A stretch of 64,000 nt of DNA from Streptantibioticus_C sp963761325 (GCA_963761325.1 CAVXGZ010000003.1:868001-932000); one strand, 5' to 3'; counted from the stretch's first letter, positions 8,905-20,139 are shown. Numbers and translations are program-made. The notes: generated by a model not told the origin, from the sequence alone.

Positions 8905-10011
8905 TCACCGGGCCGGGCGGCCGAGTGCCGCGTGGACGGTGTCGCGGACCCGGGCCGGGTCGGCGAGCGCGTCGGTGCTGTCGAGGAACTGGTCGACCGC
9001 GCCGACCGGCGGCAGCGTGCGGATCGCGGGGTCGGCGACCCGGGCGGCGAGCGCGGCGGCGAAGCGGTCGGCGCGCAGCACCCGGAACGGCCGGGAGTGG
9101 TAGGGCCGGGTGGCCGGGTCGAGCGGTTCGGTGAGGCCGAGCCGGTTGTGCGCCGCGGCGACCAGCTCGTAGGCGCGGGCCAGCCGCGCCTCGCGGGTGG
9201 GCCAGTCGGTGGCGGCCAGCGCGGCGGTCAGCGGCCCGGTCAGCTCGGCGGCCTGCGGGCAGTACCGGGCGAACGCGCTGCCGAGCCACTTGCCGTACGG
9301 CGGGTAGCGGCGGGCCATCAGCAGGCACAGCCGCATCAGGTCGCGCACCAGCCGCCCGGCGGCCACCGCGGAGCCCAGTTCGTCGCCGGTCTCGCCGCAC
9401 CGGCCGACGAACGCCTCCTCCTGGCTGACGCGTCGCCACTGGCCGGCCAGCAGGTGCAGCCACACGTCGTGCGGGTACCAGGCGAGCCGGGCGCGAGCCG
9501 GGCCGAGTTCGGCCAGGCCGTCGTGGAAGACCGCGCCCCCGGTGGCCTCGGCCAGCCGCTGGGTGGGGGTGGCCAGCCAGTCCGCGAGGGTGACGCCGGC
9601 GCGCGGGTCGAAGCCGAGCAGCGCGGTGAACCAGCCGCCGGGGTCGGTGACCTCCACCCGGTGGTGCACCGGCCCGTCGGTCTCGCGCATCACCCGCACG
9701 TCCCCGTCGCCGGTGGCCGCGAAGTGCGTCGGACGGCCGAGGAACGTCTTCGGCAGCCGCTCGGCCAGCACCGCGGTGATCCGCGGCCCGTGGCGGGCGG
9801 CGTCCGGCGCGCGCAGGAACAGCTGCAGCCGCGGGCCCCACTCGTGGTCCGCCGAGCGCGCGGTGTCGAACCCCAGCACCTCCGAGCCGCCGCCGAGCCG
9901 GGCGGCCGAGTACGGGACGCCGGGCGCGGCCGACTCCAGCAGCGGCCGGACCGCCTCGGCGTGGAAGCGGCGGGAGAGTTCGAGCCCGGGGAGGAAGCGC
10001 GGCGCGGTCAT
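8905..10011 (-). CDS. DUF4037 protein
   Basis: The 368-residue protein begins FLPGLELSRRFHAEAVRPLL, the typical opening of DUF4037. It contains a nucleotidyltransferase-like segment around AARLGGGSEVLGFDTARSADHEWGPRLQLFL (GGS then an acidic pair D..D/E). The rest is mostly helical, with the segment DVWLHLLAGQWRRVSQEEAFVGRCGETGDELGS. By analogy with minimal nucleotidyltransferases it may transfer a nucleotide to a small molecule or protein, but no function has been shown to my knowledge. It converges with the aldo/keto reductase; a GC-rich inverted repeat (10-bp arms 8887-8896 and 8914-8923) spans the junction and could end transcription. Confidence 0.8.
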   Translation of the reverse strand: MTAPRFLPGLELSRRFHAEAVRPLLESAAPGVPYSAARLGGGSEVLGFDTARSADHEWGPRLQLFLRAPDAARHGPRITAVLAERLPKTFLGRPTHFAATGDGDVRVMRETDGPVHHRVEVTDPGGWFTALLGFDPRAGVTLADWLATPTQRLAEATGGAVFHDGLAELGPARARLAWYPHDVWLHLLAGQWRRVSQEEAFVGRCGETGDELGSAVAAGRLVRDLMRLCLLMARRYPPYGKWLGSAFARYCPQAAELTGPLTAALAATDWPTREARLARAYELVAAAHNRLGLTEPLDPATRPYHSRPFRVLRADRFAAALAARVADPAIRTLPPVGAVDQFLDSTDALADPARVRDTVHAALGRPAR

Positions 10012-10091
10012 GGCGGCGAGCCTGCCGGACCGCGACGCGGCCGGTCCAGGCGTTTTCCGCCCGCGCCGCCGGGCGCCGCCGCGGGGCCGGT

Positions 10092-10994
10092 TCAGTCCTG
10101 GCGGGTGTCGAGGCCGCGGGCCAGCTCGCGCAGGTGCGGGCCGTACTGCGGGTCGGCGAGGGCGGCGGCGAACTGCGCGGTGAGGTACGCCAGCGGGTTG
10201 CCGGTGTCGTACCAACTGCCCTGGATCACCTGGCCGTAGACCGCGTGCTCGGCGGCGTAGGCGTTGATGGCGTCGGTGAGGTATATCTCGCCGGTGCGGG
10301 TCTCGTACCAGCGCCGGGTCTGCTCGCGCAGTTCGGTGACGATGCCGGGGGTCACCACGTAGCCGCCGATCGCCGCGTACCGGGAGGGCGCGGCGGACGG
10401 CTCGGGCTTCTCGACCAGGCCGGTGATGCGCAGCAGTCCGTGGTCGAGGTCCTCGCGGACCACCGGGACGCCGTAGCGCTGGGAGTGCGCGGGGTCCATC
10501 GGCATGAGGGCCAGCACCGGGCAGCCGGTCATCTCGTATGCCTTGATCAGCTGCTGGGCGCGCGGCACGTCGGCCACGAACACGTCGTCCGGCCACAGCA
10601 CGAGCATCGGCTCGTCGCCGAGGTTGCGGGCCGCGTTGAGCACCGGGGTCCCGTTGCCGTACGGGCCGTGCTGGTCGAGGTAGGTGATGTGGCCGAGCCG
10701 CGACAGCTCGCCGATCTCCTCGACGGCGTCCGCGTAGACCGCCTTGCCGTCGGCGCGCAGCTGCGCCACGAGTGCCGGGTTCGGCCGGAAGTGGTCCTGG
10801 ATCAGGCCCTTGCCGCCGGAGACCACGATGGTGATGTCGGTGATCCCGGACGCCACCAGCTCGCGGACCGTGTGCTCGATCACCGGCTTGTCGCCGACCG
10901 GGAGCATCTCCTTCGGCGTCGCCTTCGTCAGCGGCAGCAGGCGCGACCCCAGCCCGGCCGCCGGGATCACCGCTCGCCGAATCGCCCCGGCCAC
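10092..10994 (-). CDS. galU: UTP-glucose-1-phosphate uridylyltransferase
   Basis: The 300-residue enzyme makes UDP-glucose from UTP and glucose-1-phosphate for envelope glycans, glycogen-like polymers and trehalose. The nucleotide-binding motif AVIPAAGLGSRLLPLTKATPKEM is present, followed by VEKP and the metal-site segment WPDDVFV. The GTG at 10994 is chosen because GGAGGA sits 8 bases upstream and it gives the family's usual length. An in-frame start at 11033 would add 13 unconserved residues. It is the last gene of a minus-strand run with thpR and a tiny ORF. UDP-glucose is also the donor for otsA at 52497. Confidence 0.95.
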   Translation of the reverse strand: MAGAIRRAVIPAAGLGSRLLPLTKATPKEMLPVGDKPVIEHTVRELVASGITDITIVVSGGKGLIQDHFRPNPALVAQLRADGKAVYADAVEEIGELSRLGHITYLDQHGPYGNGTPVLNAARNLGDEPMLVLWPDDVFVADVPRAQQLIKAYEMTGCPVLALMPMDPAHSQRYGVPVVREDLDHGLLRITGLVEKPEPSAAPSRYAAIGGYVVTPGIVTELREQTRRWYETRTGEIYLTDAINAYAAEHAVYGQVIQGSWYDTGNPLAYLTAQFAAALADPQYGPHLRELARGLDTRQD

Positions 10995-11022
10995 TCGTCT
11001 TCCTCCGCTCTCCGCTCGCCGC

Positions 11023-11109
11023 TCAGTGCACAACGGAGGCCACGACCACCACCGCCACCAGCAGGGCGAGCGCGGCCGTCATGACGCGGGTACGGGTCTT
11101 CGGATCCAC
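11023..11109 (-). CDS. candidate 28-residue single-span membrane microprotein
   Basis: Between thpR and galU a GTG-started frame encodes VDPKTRTRVMTAALALLVAV followed by VVVASVVH and a stop. A basic N-terminus then one hydrophobic helix of about 18 residues suggests an inner-membrane microprotein. It is 21 bases after thpR and 28 bases before galU on the same strand, so it would be co-transcribed. No ribosome site is obvious and the length is too short for statistics, so it may be untranslated. Confidence 0.4.
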   Translation of the reverse strand: MDPKTRTRVMTAALALLVAVVVVASVVH

Positions 11110-11130
11110 GGACCGAGCGTAGCGCCCGCC

Positions 11131-11703
11131 TCAGTGGTCCGCCCGGGCGGCTCCCAGCTCCCAGCGGGCCAGCGTCTCGTAGCGGGACCGGGCGCCCGGT
11201 ACGCCGGGGGCCGGCGGGTGGCTGCGGACCAGGGCGAGCTCCCGGGCCCGCCAGCCGGTGCCGGTGAAGCCGGCCAGCCCGGCGGCGAGCGGGCGCAGGC
11301 TCGCTGCGCCGCGCTGCCGGGCCAGCGTGACGTGGGCGCGGAACGCGCGCTCCTCGACGCCCAGGCCGGCCCGCCGGGCGCCGGCCGCGACCGAGGCGGC
11401 CAGCCGGGACAGCGCGTCGGTCTCGCCCGCGACGCCGGCCCACAGGACGTGGTCGCCGAAGCGGCCGCCGCCGGCCAGCCGCAGGTCGAGCGGCGGATGG
11501 CGGCGGGCGGCCCGGGCGAGCCGCGCGGTGAGGTCGGGCAGCCGGTCCTCGGGCACCTCGCCGAGGAACGCCAGCGTGACGTGGCGCGCGTCCCGCGCCG
11601 TCCAGCGCAGGCCCGCCGGTGCCGCCGCCGCGAACTGCGCGACGGCGGCGTCCAGTTCGCGCAGCACACCGCCGGGCGGCAGCAGCGCGACGAACAGCCT
11701 CAC
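11131..11703 (-). CDS. thpR: RNA 2',3'-cyclic phosphodiesterase (2H family)
   Basis: The 190-residue protein has the two HxT motifs of the 2H phosphoesterase family: HVTLAFLGE in the first half and HVTLARQRG in the second. The start MRLFVALLPP is typical of ThpR/LigT. It opens or forms 2'-5' RNA linkages in vitro; its cellular substrate is unknown. The stop of the upstream MFS gene is only 6 bases before this start, so the two are probably co-transcribed and translationally coupled. Confidence 0.92.
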   Translation of the reverse strand: MRLFVALLPPGGVLRELDAAVAQFAAAAPAGLRWTARDARHVTLAFLGEVPEDRLPDLTARLARAARRHPPLDLRLAGGGRFGDHVLWAGVAGETDALSRLAASVAAGARRAGLGVEERAFRAHVTLARQRGAASLRPLAAGLAGFTGTGWRARELALVRSHPPAPGVPGARSRYETLARWELGAARADH

Positions 11704-11709
11704 GGTGGA

Positions 11710-13098
11710 CTACGCCGTCGCGACGGCCGGTTCGGGCTCGTCGGCGGGCAGCGGCCCGCGCGGGACGAGCACCACGTGGTGGTGGCCGCGGCGCAGGTCG
11801 AACCTGAGCCGGTAGCCGCCGACCCGGACCAGGATCAGCGCGATCACCAGTGCCGCGGTGGCAGAGACCGCGCCGCCGAGCAGGAAGCCGACGCGGGCGC
11901 CGTAGGTGTCGGTGATCCAGCCGACCAGCGGTCCGCCGAGCGGGGTGCCGCCGACGAAGACCATCATGAACAGGCTCATGACTCTGCCGCGCATGGCGGG
12001 CGCGGTGGCGAGCTGGACCGAGGAGTTCGCGGTGGTGTTGATCGTGATGCCGAACATCCCCACCACGACCAGCAGGGCGGTGAACAGCACCAGCGAGGGC
12101 GAGAGCGAGGCCACCACCTCCAGGCCGCCGAAGACCATGGCCGCGCCCAGCAGCATCCGCATCCGGGTGGTGGCCCGCCGGGCGGCGAGCAGCGCGCCGA
12201 TCAGCGAGCCGGCCGCCATCGCGGTGTTGAACATGCCGTAGGTGCCGGCGCCGGAGTGGAAGACGGTGTGGGCGAAGGCGGAGAGCCAGATCGGGAAGTT
12301 GAAGCCGAAGGTGCCGATGAAGCCGATGAGCACGATCGGCCAGATCAGGTCGGGGCGCCCGGAGACGTAGCGCAGCCCCTCGCGCAACTGGCCCTTGCCG
12401 CGCGGCGCGCGCTGGACGTCGTGCAGTTCGGACGGCCGCATGAGCATCAGGCCGACCAGCGGGGCGACGAAGGACAGGCCGTTGATCAGGAACGCCCAGC
12501 CGCTGCCGACCGCGGTGATCATCACACCGGCGACGGCCGGGCCGACCAGCCGGGCGGTCTGGAAGTTGGCCGAGTTGAGGCTGACCGCGTTGCGCACGTC
12601 CCTCGGGCCGACCATCTCGACGACGAAGGACTGCCGGGTGGGGTTGTCCACCACGGTGACCACGCCGAGCAGGAAGGCGATCAGGTAGACGTGCCAGACC
12701 TGGACGTGTCCGCTCAGGGTCAGCACGGCGAGCGCGAGGCCGAGCAGGCCCATCGCGGACTGGGTGGCGACCAGCACGGCGCGCTTGGAGCACCGGTCGG
12801 CGATCACGCCGCCGTACAGGCCGAACAGCAGCATCGGCAGGAACTGCAGGGCGGTGGTGACACCGACGGCGGTCGAGGAGCCGGTGATGCTGAGCACCAG
12901 CCAGTCCTGGGCGACCCGGGACATCCAGGTGCCGGTGTTGGATATGACGGCTCCGGTGGCGAAGAGCCGGTAGTTGCGCACCTTGAGCGAGCTGAAGGTC
13001 TGGTGCTTCGCCGGGGCAGGTGGGGCGGGGGGCGTCAGGTCGGTCTCGGGAGGGGGGTTCGATCCGGGTGCGGCGTCTGCTCCGGGGGCCGAACTCAA
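11710..13098 (-). CDS. MFS transporter, probable drug exporter
   Basis: About 12 transmembrane segments follow a Pro/Ala-rich cytoplasmic N-terminus. The family loop motif after helix 2 is visible as GGVIADRCSKRAVLV, and VVDNPTRQSFVVEMV is typical of the Bmr/TetV-like 'enterobactin exporter' group of MFS proteins. The start is uncertain. A TTG at 13098 has AAGGAG 8 bases upstream and is preferred; a GTG at 13119 and an ATG at 13197 are in frame. It lies 37 bases after a MarR regulator on the same strand, the usual regulator-exporter pair, so it is likely induced by a MarR ligand. Confidence 0.9.
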   Translation of the reverse strand: MSSAPGADAAPGSNPPPETDLTPPAPPAPAKHQTFSSLKVRNYRLFATGAVISNTGTWMSRVAQDWLVLSITGSSTAVGVTTALQFLPMLLFGLYGGVIADRCSKRAVLVATQSAMGLLGLALAVLTLSGHVQVWHVYLIAFLLGVVTVVDNPTRQSFVVEMVGPRDVRNAVSLNSANFQTARLVGPAVAGVMITAVGSGWAFLINGLSFVAPLVGLMLMRPSELHDVQRAPRGKGQLREGLRYVSGRPDLIWPIVLIGFIGTFGFNFPIWLSAFAHTVFHSGAGTYGMFNTAMAAGSLIGALLAARRATTRMRMLLGAAMVFGGLEVVASLSPSLVLFTALLVVVGMFGITINTTANSSVQLATAPAMRGRVMSLFMMVFVGGTPLGGPLVGWITDTYGARVGFLLGGAVSATAALVIALILVRVGGYRLRFDLRRGHHHVVLVPRGPLPADEPEPAVATA

Positions 13099-13135
13099 GG
13101 GTGGTTCTCCTTCACTCACGTGCGTGCTTGCGGTT

Positions 13136-13570
13136 TCACAACTGGGCGAGCTTCTCCAGCACTGGGGCCGCCCTGCGCAGCAGCTCCCACTCCTCATCGT
13201 CGAGACCCTCGGTCAGCTGCGCGAGCCACACGTTTCGCCTGCGGCGGCTCTCGGCCAGCATGGCCTCGGCCTGCTCGGTGCGGCTGACGACGACCTGGCG
13301 GCGGTCCTCGGGATGCGGATCGCGGCGGACCAGTCCCTTGGACTCCAGCATGGCCACGATGCGGGTCATCGACGGCGGCTGGACGTGCTCCTTGCGGGCC
13401 AGCTCGCCGGGGGTCGCGGAGCCGCAGCGGGCCAGGGTGCCCAGGACGGACATCTCGGTCGGGCTCAGCGACTCGTCGACGCGCTGGTGCCGCAGGCGTC
13501 GCGACAGCCGCATCACGCCCGCGCGCAGCGAGCTGACGGCGGCGAGGTCGGCCTCGGACAGTTCGTTCAC
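13136..13570 (-). CDS. MarR-family transcriptional regulator
   Basis: The 144-residue protein has a winged helix-turn-helix: SPTEMSVLGTLARCGSATPGELA, then QPPSMTRIVAMLESKGLVRR as recognition helix, and the wing DPHPEDRRQVVVSRT. It should dimerise through its terminal helices and repress its own promoter and the MFS gene that follows. An inverted repeat just upstream of its start codon is the likely operator. Confidence 0.93.
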   Translation of the reverse strand: MNELSEADLAAVSSLRAGVMRLSRRLRHQRVDESLSPTEMSVLGTLARCGSATPGELARKEHVQPPSMTRIVAMLESKGLVRRDPHPEDRRQVVVSRTEQAEAMLAESRRRRNVWLAQLTEGLDDEEWELLRRAAPVLEKLAQL

Positions 13571-13576
13571 AGTCCA

Positions 13577-13602
13577 TTAGCCTATCTCATTACCTACGCT
13601 AA
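13577..13602. promoter_or_regulatory. inverted repeat, likely MarR operator
   Basis: The sequence TTAGC at 13577-13581 is mirrored by GCTAA at 13598-13602, and the dyad extends inward with TA at the matching positions (TTAGCsTA...TAsGCTAA). It lies 6 bases upstream of the marR start codon, in a locally AT-rich stretch, where a repressor would block transcription. MarR proteins commonly bind dyads of about this size. Confidence 0.5.
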
Positions 13603-13642
13603 ATAAACTCGGAGAGGCCGCCCAAACGTTTCTGTGTGCGAC

Positions 13643-13660
13643 CTCACCCGAACGGGTGAG
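13643..13660. promoter_or_regulatory. perfect 18-bp palindrome, operator candidate
   Basis: CTCACCCG-AA-CGGGTGAG is a perfect inverted repeat between the divergent marR and ribbon-helix-helix genes, 51 bases before the latter's start. It could be bound by either product. Nothing else in the window has this sequence that I noticed. Confidence 0.4.
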
Positions 13661-13711
13661 TTCCGCGCCGAAACGGTGGCACGGCGGCCTCGGGCGAGGA
13701 CCGTAGAGGGC

Positions 13712-13900
13712 ATGGGACCCGGTGGATCGAAAGTGCTCAGCCTGCGCATCGACGCCGAGCTGCTGGACCGGATCAGCGCCCACGCCGCCAAGCGCGGCAT
13801 GAGCGTCCAGGACTACGTCGTGCGGACGATGGTCCGCGAGGACTTCGACGAGCGGTACCAGGCCGCCGTGCAGGCCACCGAGCGCTTCTACGCGGGCTGA
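13712..13900 (+). CDS. ribbon-helix-helix (Arc/CopG-like) small DNA-binding protein
   Basis: The 62-residue protein has a short strand SKVLSLRIDAELLDRISAHA followed by two helices (KRGMSVQDYVVRTMVRED), the ribbon-helix-helix pattern. The acidic/aromatic tail ends QATERFYAG. Proteins of this size are repressors or antitoxins; no toxin gene is adjacent, so a stand-alone regulator is more likely. The ATG at 13712 gives the compact domain; the frame is open upstream to 13634 without support. Confidence 0.7.
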   Translation: MGPGGSKVLSLRIDAELLDRISAHAAKRGMSVQDYVVRTMVREDFDERYQAAVQATERFYAG

Positions 13901-13968
13901 CCCGGGCCGGCCGCAGCGGTGGCCGGGTCAGCGGCGGCGGGCCCGGCCGGCCGCCGTAGGCTGTGCGC

Positions 13969-14259
13969 ATGAAGACGACCAGCTGGACGCCGCGCCACGA
14001 GACGCCGGAGCCGCTCGAAGCCAACGACGTGGCCATCGTCACCGCCGGCACGATCATCTGGTTCGTCCTCTTCCTGGTCCAACTCCCCTTCTACGGGCGG
14101 TACGCCGACCACGGGCACACCTGGTGGATCTGGTGCTGCCTGGCCGGCGCCGGGCTCGGCTGCATCGGCATCCTCTACGTGCGCCGCCGCCGGGACGCCA
14201 TCCGCCGCGGCCGGGCGGCCGACGCCGCGCCCGCCGAGCCGGGCGACACCTCCGCCTGA
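13969..14259 (+). CDS. DUF2530 small membrane protein
   Basis: The 96-residue protein has the DUF2530 pattern: a short N-terminus with PEPLEANDVAIVTAGTIIW, two transmembrane helices (IVTAGTIIWFVLFLVQLPF and WWIWCCLAGAGLGCIGILYV) and a basic C-terminus. Function is unknown. A TAGGCT box lies 6 bases before the ATG, suggesting a leaderless mRNA; a GTG two codons upstream is also in frame. Confidence 0.8.
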   Translation: MKTTSWTPRHETPEPLEANDVAIVTAGTIIWFVLFLVQLPFYGRYADHGHTWWIWCCLAGAGLGCIGILYVRRRRDAIRRGRAADAAPAEPGDTSA

Positions 14260-14331
14260 GCCGCCCGGCCCCGCCGCCCCGGCGCGGCCGGGGTCCCGGT
14301 CCGGCGCGGGATGACCCGTAATGTCGGGCGC

Positions 14332-16779
<2,448 letters not shown>

Positions 16780-16802
16780 ACCGGGCTTTAGGATCCCGCT
16801 CC

Positions 16803-17021
16803 ATGTCCCTCGACCTGACCCGGCATCACTCGACGCACTCGTACGGCCACACGCACACCGTGATCCACACCACCGTGCACCACTACCACAGCGGTCTGAC
16901 CGGCTACCGGCACACCACCACCTACACCCACGGCGGCGGCCTGGGCGCCGGCTGGATCGTGGCTCTCGTGATCCTCGCGGCGGTCGTCCTGGTGATCTCG
17001 AAGGTGCGCTCCTCGAACTGA
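16803..17021 (+). CDS. His-rich single-span membrane microprotein
   Basis: The 72-residue product has 11 histidines within its first 43 residues (for example TRHHSTHSYGHTHT and HHYHSG), then a Gly turn and one transmembrane helix (AGWIVALVILAAVVLVISK) and a short basic tail. Such a tail can bind divalent or transition metals, and its position 23 bases after a cation ATPase makes metal handling a reasonable guess. The ATG at 16803 is preceded by a TAGGAT box 8 bases upstream. I do not recognise a named family. Confidence 0.7.
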   Translation: MSLDLTRHHSTHSYGHTHTVIHTTVHHYHSGLTGYRHTTTYTHGGGLGAGWIVALVILAAVVLVISKVRSSN

Positions 17022-17040
17022 CGGCCGGGCGGCCGGAGTT

Positions 17041-20000
17041 CTAGTCGAACCAGCGCGCGGTGGCCAACTCCTCGGTGCGGGTGAGGTCTTCGAGCAGGGC
17101 GGCCACCTCGAACCGGCGCTGCCACTGCCCGGCCGCCCAGGCCAGTCCGGCCGCGACGCCCTCCAGGGTGGCCGCGTGCAGCACGCCGTCCACCAGCCGC
17201 CAGTCCAGCTCGTGTTCGCCGTCCGGGCCCTCGACGAGCAGTTCCTCGTGTTCGAGGTAGCCGGCCGGCGCGCCGGGCAGCAGCTCGCGCACCGCGCCGG
17301 GGACCTCGTGCGGCTCGCCCTCGGTGCGCACCGGGGCGGGCAGCAGCTCGCTCAGCCGCCGCACCTGGAGCAGTTCGGCGAGGTCGGCGGCGTGCTCCGG
17401 GCCGGCCGGCAGCAGCGCGAGCCCGGCGGTGAGCGGCATCAGGTCGGGCGTGTCGGCCACCACCGCGTCGGCGGCGTCCACCACCGCCGGCTCGCCGTCC
17501 AGCACCGCGCGCAGGTCGTCGGGGAGCGTCACCTCCTGCGGGTCGAGGCGGCTCAACCGGGCGTAGAGCCCGTGCAGTTGGGCCGCGGTGACCTCGCGGG
17601 ACGGGTCGGCCAGCCGGCCCAGCAGCTCGGCCGCGCCGCCCGGCTCCTCCAGCAGCGCGGCGACCGAGGTGCGCACCCCGAGCGCGCGCAGCACGCCGTC
17701 GTCCACCGCGGCGGTGTGCGCCTCGTCGTAGAGCCCGGCCAGCAGCGGATCGCCGCCGGCCGCGCGCAGCCCGACCGGGCGGCGGCCGTCGAGCACCGGG
17801 TGGTCGCGCAGCCACCACGCGGTGAAGGACCGCACGCTGCGCGTCGTGCCGTCCGGCAGCAGCACCCGTACCGGGGTGGTGATCGCCTCCCGCAGCGGCG
17901 GCCGGGCGAGCAGGCCGAGCGCGCGCGGCCAGGCGTCGTCGTCCACCAGGTCCAGGTCGCGCACCCCCAGCAGTTCGGTGGCCACCGGCGGCACGTCGGC
18001 CTCCGGCAACTGGTCGAGGACGTCCTCGCACCACACGTCCACCGCGTCCAGCAGTCCGGCGTCGTCCGGCTCCGCCCAGTCCGCGTCGCGCGGCTCCAGG
18101 TCGTCCGGATCGAGCACCACGTCGTTCGCCCGCACCAGCGCGAAGCCGGCCAGCACGCCCACCGCGGTCAACGGGCCCTCGCCCCAGCGGTCGGCCAACT
18201 CCTGGTCGCAGGTGCCGAGTTCGTCCGGACGGATGATCGCCTCGAACTCGCTGCCGGGGAAGACCAGTTCACTCGCCGGGGTCAGCTCGCCCTCGTCGTC
18301 CGGCAGGGCGAGCGCACCGAGCCACGGCTCGTCGCCCGGCGCGAGGTCGGCGTCCCGCGCCAACGTCAGCACCAGCGAGGCCAGTTCGTCGGCGTCCAGC
18401 CCCGGCTCGTCCTCGTGCCACATCTCGTCGGCGTCCAGCGAGGCGGCCACCGCCGCGCGCACCTGCGGGGTGCCGAGCACCGCGCGCGGCGTGGCGGGAA
18501 GCGCGCCGAGCTTCTCCAGCAGCGGGTGCGCCGCGTCGGCGTGCACCACCCGCAGCCCGAGCCGGGCCAGTTCCTTCGGCAGCGCCAGATCCGGGACCGG
18601 CAGCAGGATCTGCCGCGGTCCGACCACGGTGCGCCCGTCGGTCAGCGGCACCGGCAGCCCGCTGAGCCGGTCGGGATCGGTGCCGGCCAGCGCGTCGTAG
18701 AGCCGGTACCACCACTCGGCGGGGCGCTCGGCGCCGGCCAGCCGGTCGATCGCGTCGCCCAGCGGCAGCCGTGCCACGCCCAGCGTGCGCAGCTCCACCC
18801 GGCGCTCCAGGCCGGCCGGCAGCAGGCTGGGGAAGACCTCGCAGAGCACCCGCACGGTCTGCTCCGAGGCGCCCTCCACCAACTCCGCGCGGTCCGGCCG
18901 CAACGCCTGCGGCTCGTCCGGCTCTTCGGAGCGGTGGGCGGGCGGCAGGAACGCGGTGCGCGGCAGCAGCGCCAGCAGGTCGCGGCGCAGCAGGGCGTCC
19001 AACTCGCCCTTGCCCAGCGGGCCGGGCACCAGGTCGATGATGCCGGTGCCGGCCGGCGGCCAGCCGGCGAGCAGGGCGACGTACGCCTCGGCGGCCCGCG
19101 CGGTGACGAAGTCGGCCAGCGCGCCGGGCGCGACGTGCCGGCGGGTCGGGTCCAGCGGGAACGAGGCGATCAGCAACGCCGGTACGCCCAGCGGCTCGTC
19201 GGTCGGCGTCGGCGCGTGCACCACCGGCGCGGTGCGCGGCGCGGCCGGCGCTCCCCGCTCGTCGACCGGCACCGCCCAGGTGACCGACCACGCGGGCCGG
19301 GCGCGCTCCTCCACCGGCCGGTCCGCCAGCAGCGCGGGCTCCAGCACGCCGCCCGCCGTGGCCACCCGCCACCGCGTGCTGCCCGCGGCGCTGTCCTCGA
19401 CGAGGATCTCGCTGTCCTCGGCGGACAGCTGACGCTGCGTCAAAGTGCGTACGCCCTCGGCCGTCTCCACCACGATCTCGGCGAGACCCGGCAGGGCGAG
19501 CAGCAGCGCGTCGTCGATCGCGGCGAGCAGGGCGGCCACCAGCTCGGCGGCCGCCGCGTCGCGCAGCGGCAGCACCACCGCGGTGTCGTAGCCGTCCGGC
19601 ACCCGCCCGGTGGCGGGCAACGGCAGGCGCAGCAGCGGCAGATGGCCCTCGCGCCGGCCGATCTCCTCGGCGAGCCCCGGCACGTCGGCGGCGGCCGAAC
19701 GGGCCAGCTCCCGCGCCTCGGCGAGCGACCAGCGCACGCCGCCGTGCCGCCCGAGCACCGAGGGCTCGTCGCTGACCGCGATCACCGCGGAGAATCCGAC
19801 CCCGAACCGGCCGACCGACTCGCCGCCGCGTTTCGCCGACGCGCGCAGCGTGGAGAGCGACTCCACGCCCGAAGCGTCCAGCGGCGCACCGGTGTTGGCG
19901 GCCACCAGGACGCCGTCCCGCACGGTCAGCCGCAGCCGGCCGGGGACCGCGGCGCGCACCGCGGCGTCGGCGGCGTTCTGCGCCAACTCCACGACCAGGC

Positions 20001-20139
20001 GGTCGCGGTAGCCGCCGAGCGCCAGGTCCTCCTCGGCGTTCGCGTCCTCCCGGAACCGGGCCGGCGACGCGGCCCACGCGTCCAGCACGCCCCGACGCAG
20101 CCGCTGCGTCCCGAACGGATCCGCCTCCGCACCGTTCAC
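17041..20139 (-). CDS. large GHKL (HSP90/sacsin-like) ATPase
   Basis: The 1032-residue protein begins with a sacsin/HSP90-type ATP-binding domain: N-box ELAQNAADA at 51-59, the ANTGAP variant of the G1 box at 81-86, and GRFGVGFSAV at 110-119. About 850 further residues are rich in Asp, Leu and Ala and show no motif I can name. It resembles the actinobacterial 'sacsin N-terminal ATP-binding-like domain' proteins, thought to be chaperone-like. It ends 20 bases from the convergent His-rich gene and precedes nothing on its own strand, so it looks monocistronic or co-transcribed with DUF3027 upstream (88-base gap). Confidence 0.82.
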   Translation of the reverse strand: MNGAEADPFGTQRLRRGVLDAWAASPARFREDANAEEDLALGGYRDRLVVELAQNAADAAVRAAVPGRLRLTVRDGVLVAANTGAPLDASGVESLSTLRASAKRGGESVGRFGVGFSAVIAVSDEPSVLGRHGGVRWSLAEARELARSAAADVPGLAEEIGRREGHLPLLRLPLPATGRVPDGYDTAVVLPLRDAAAAELVAALLAAIDDALLLALPGLAEIVVETAEGVRTLTQRQLSAEDSEILVEDSAAGSTRWRVATAGGVLEPALLADRPVEERARPAWSVTWAVPVDERGAPAAPRTAPVVHAPTPTDEPLGVPALLIASFPLDPTRRHVAPGALADFVTARAAEAYVALLAGWPPAGTGIIDLVPGPLGKGELDALLRRDLLALLPRTAFLPPAHRSEEPDEPQALRPDRAELVEGASEQTVRVLCEVFPSLLPAGLERRVELRTLGVARLPLGDAIDRLAGAERPAEWWYRLYDALAGTDPDRLSGLPVPLTDGRTVVGPRQILLPVPDLALPKELARLGLRVVHADAAHPLLEKLGALPATPRAVLGTPQVRAAVAASLDADEMWHEDEPGLDADELASLVLTLARDADLAPGDEPWLGALALPDDEGELTPASELVFPGSEFEAIIRPDELGTCDQELADRWGEGPLTAVGVLAGFALVRANDVVLDPDDLEPRDADWAEPDDAGLLDAVDVWCEDVLDQLPEADVPPVATELLGVRDLDLVDDDAWPRALGLLARPPLREAITTPVRVLLPDGTTRSVRSFTAWWLRDHPVLDGRRPVGLRAAGGDPLLAGLYDEAHTAAVDDGVLRALGVRTSVAALLEEPGGAAELLGRLADPSREVTAAQLHGLYARLSRLDPQEVTLPDDLRAVLDGEPAVVDAADAVVADTPDLMPLTAGLALLPAGPEHAADLAELLQVRRLSELLPAPVRTEGEPHEVPGAVRELLPGAPAGYLEHEELLVEGPDGEHELDWRLVDGVLHAATLEGVAAGLAWAAGQWQRRFEVAALLEDLTRTEELATARWFD

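Noticed and set aside
13712..13900. Toxin-antitoxin pair
   Set aside because: The ribbon-helix-helix protein has no small toxin gene next to it; the next gene is a DUF2530 membrane protein.
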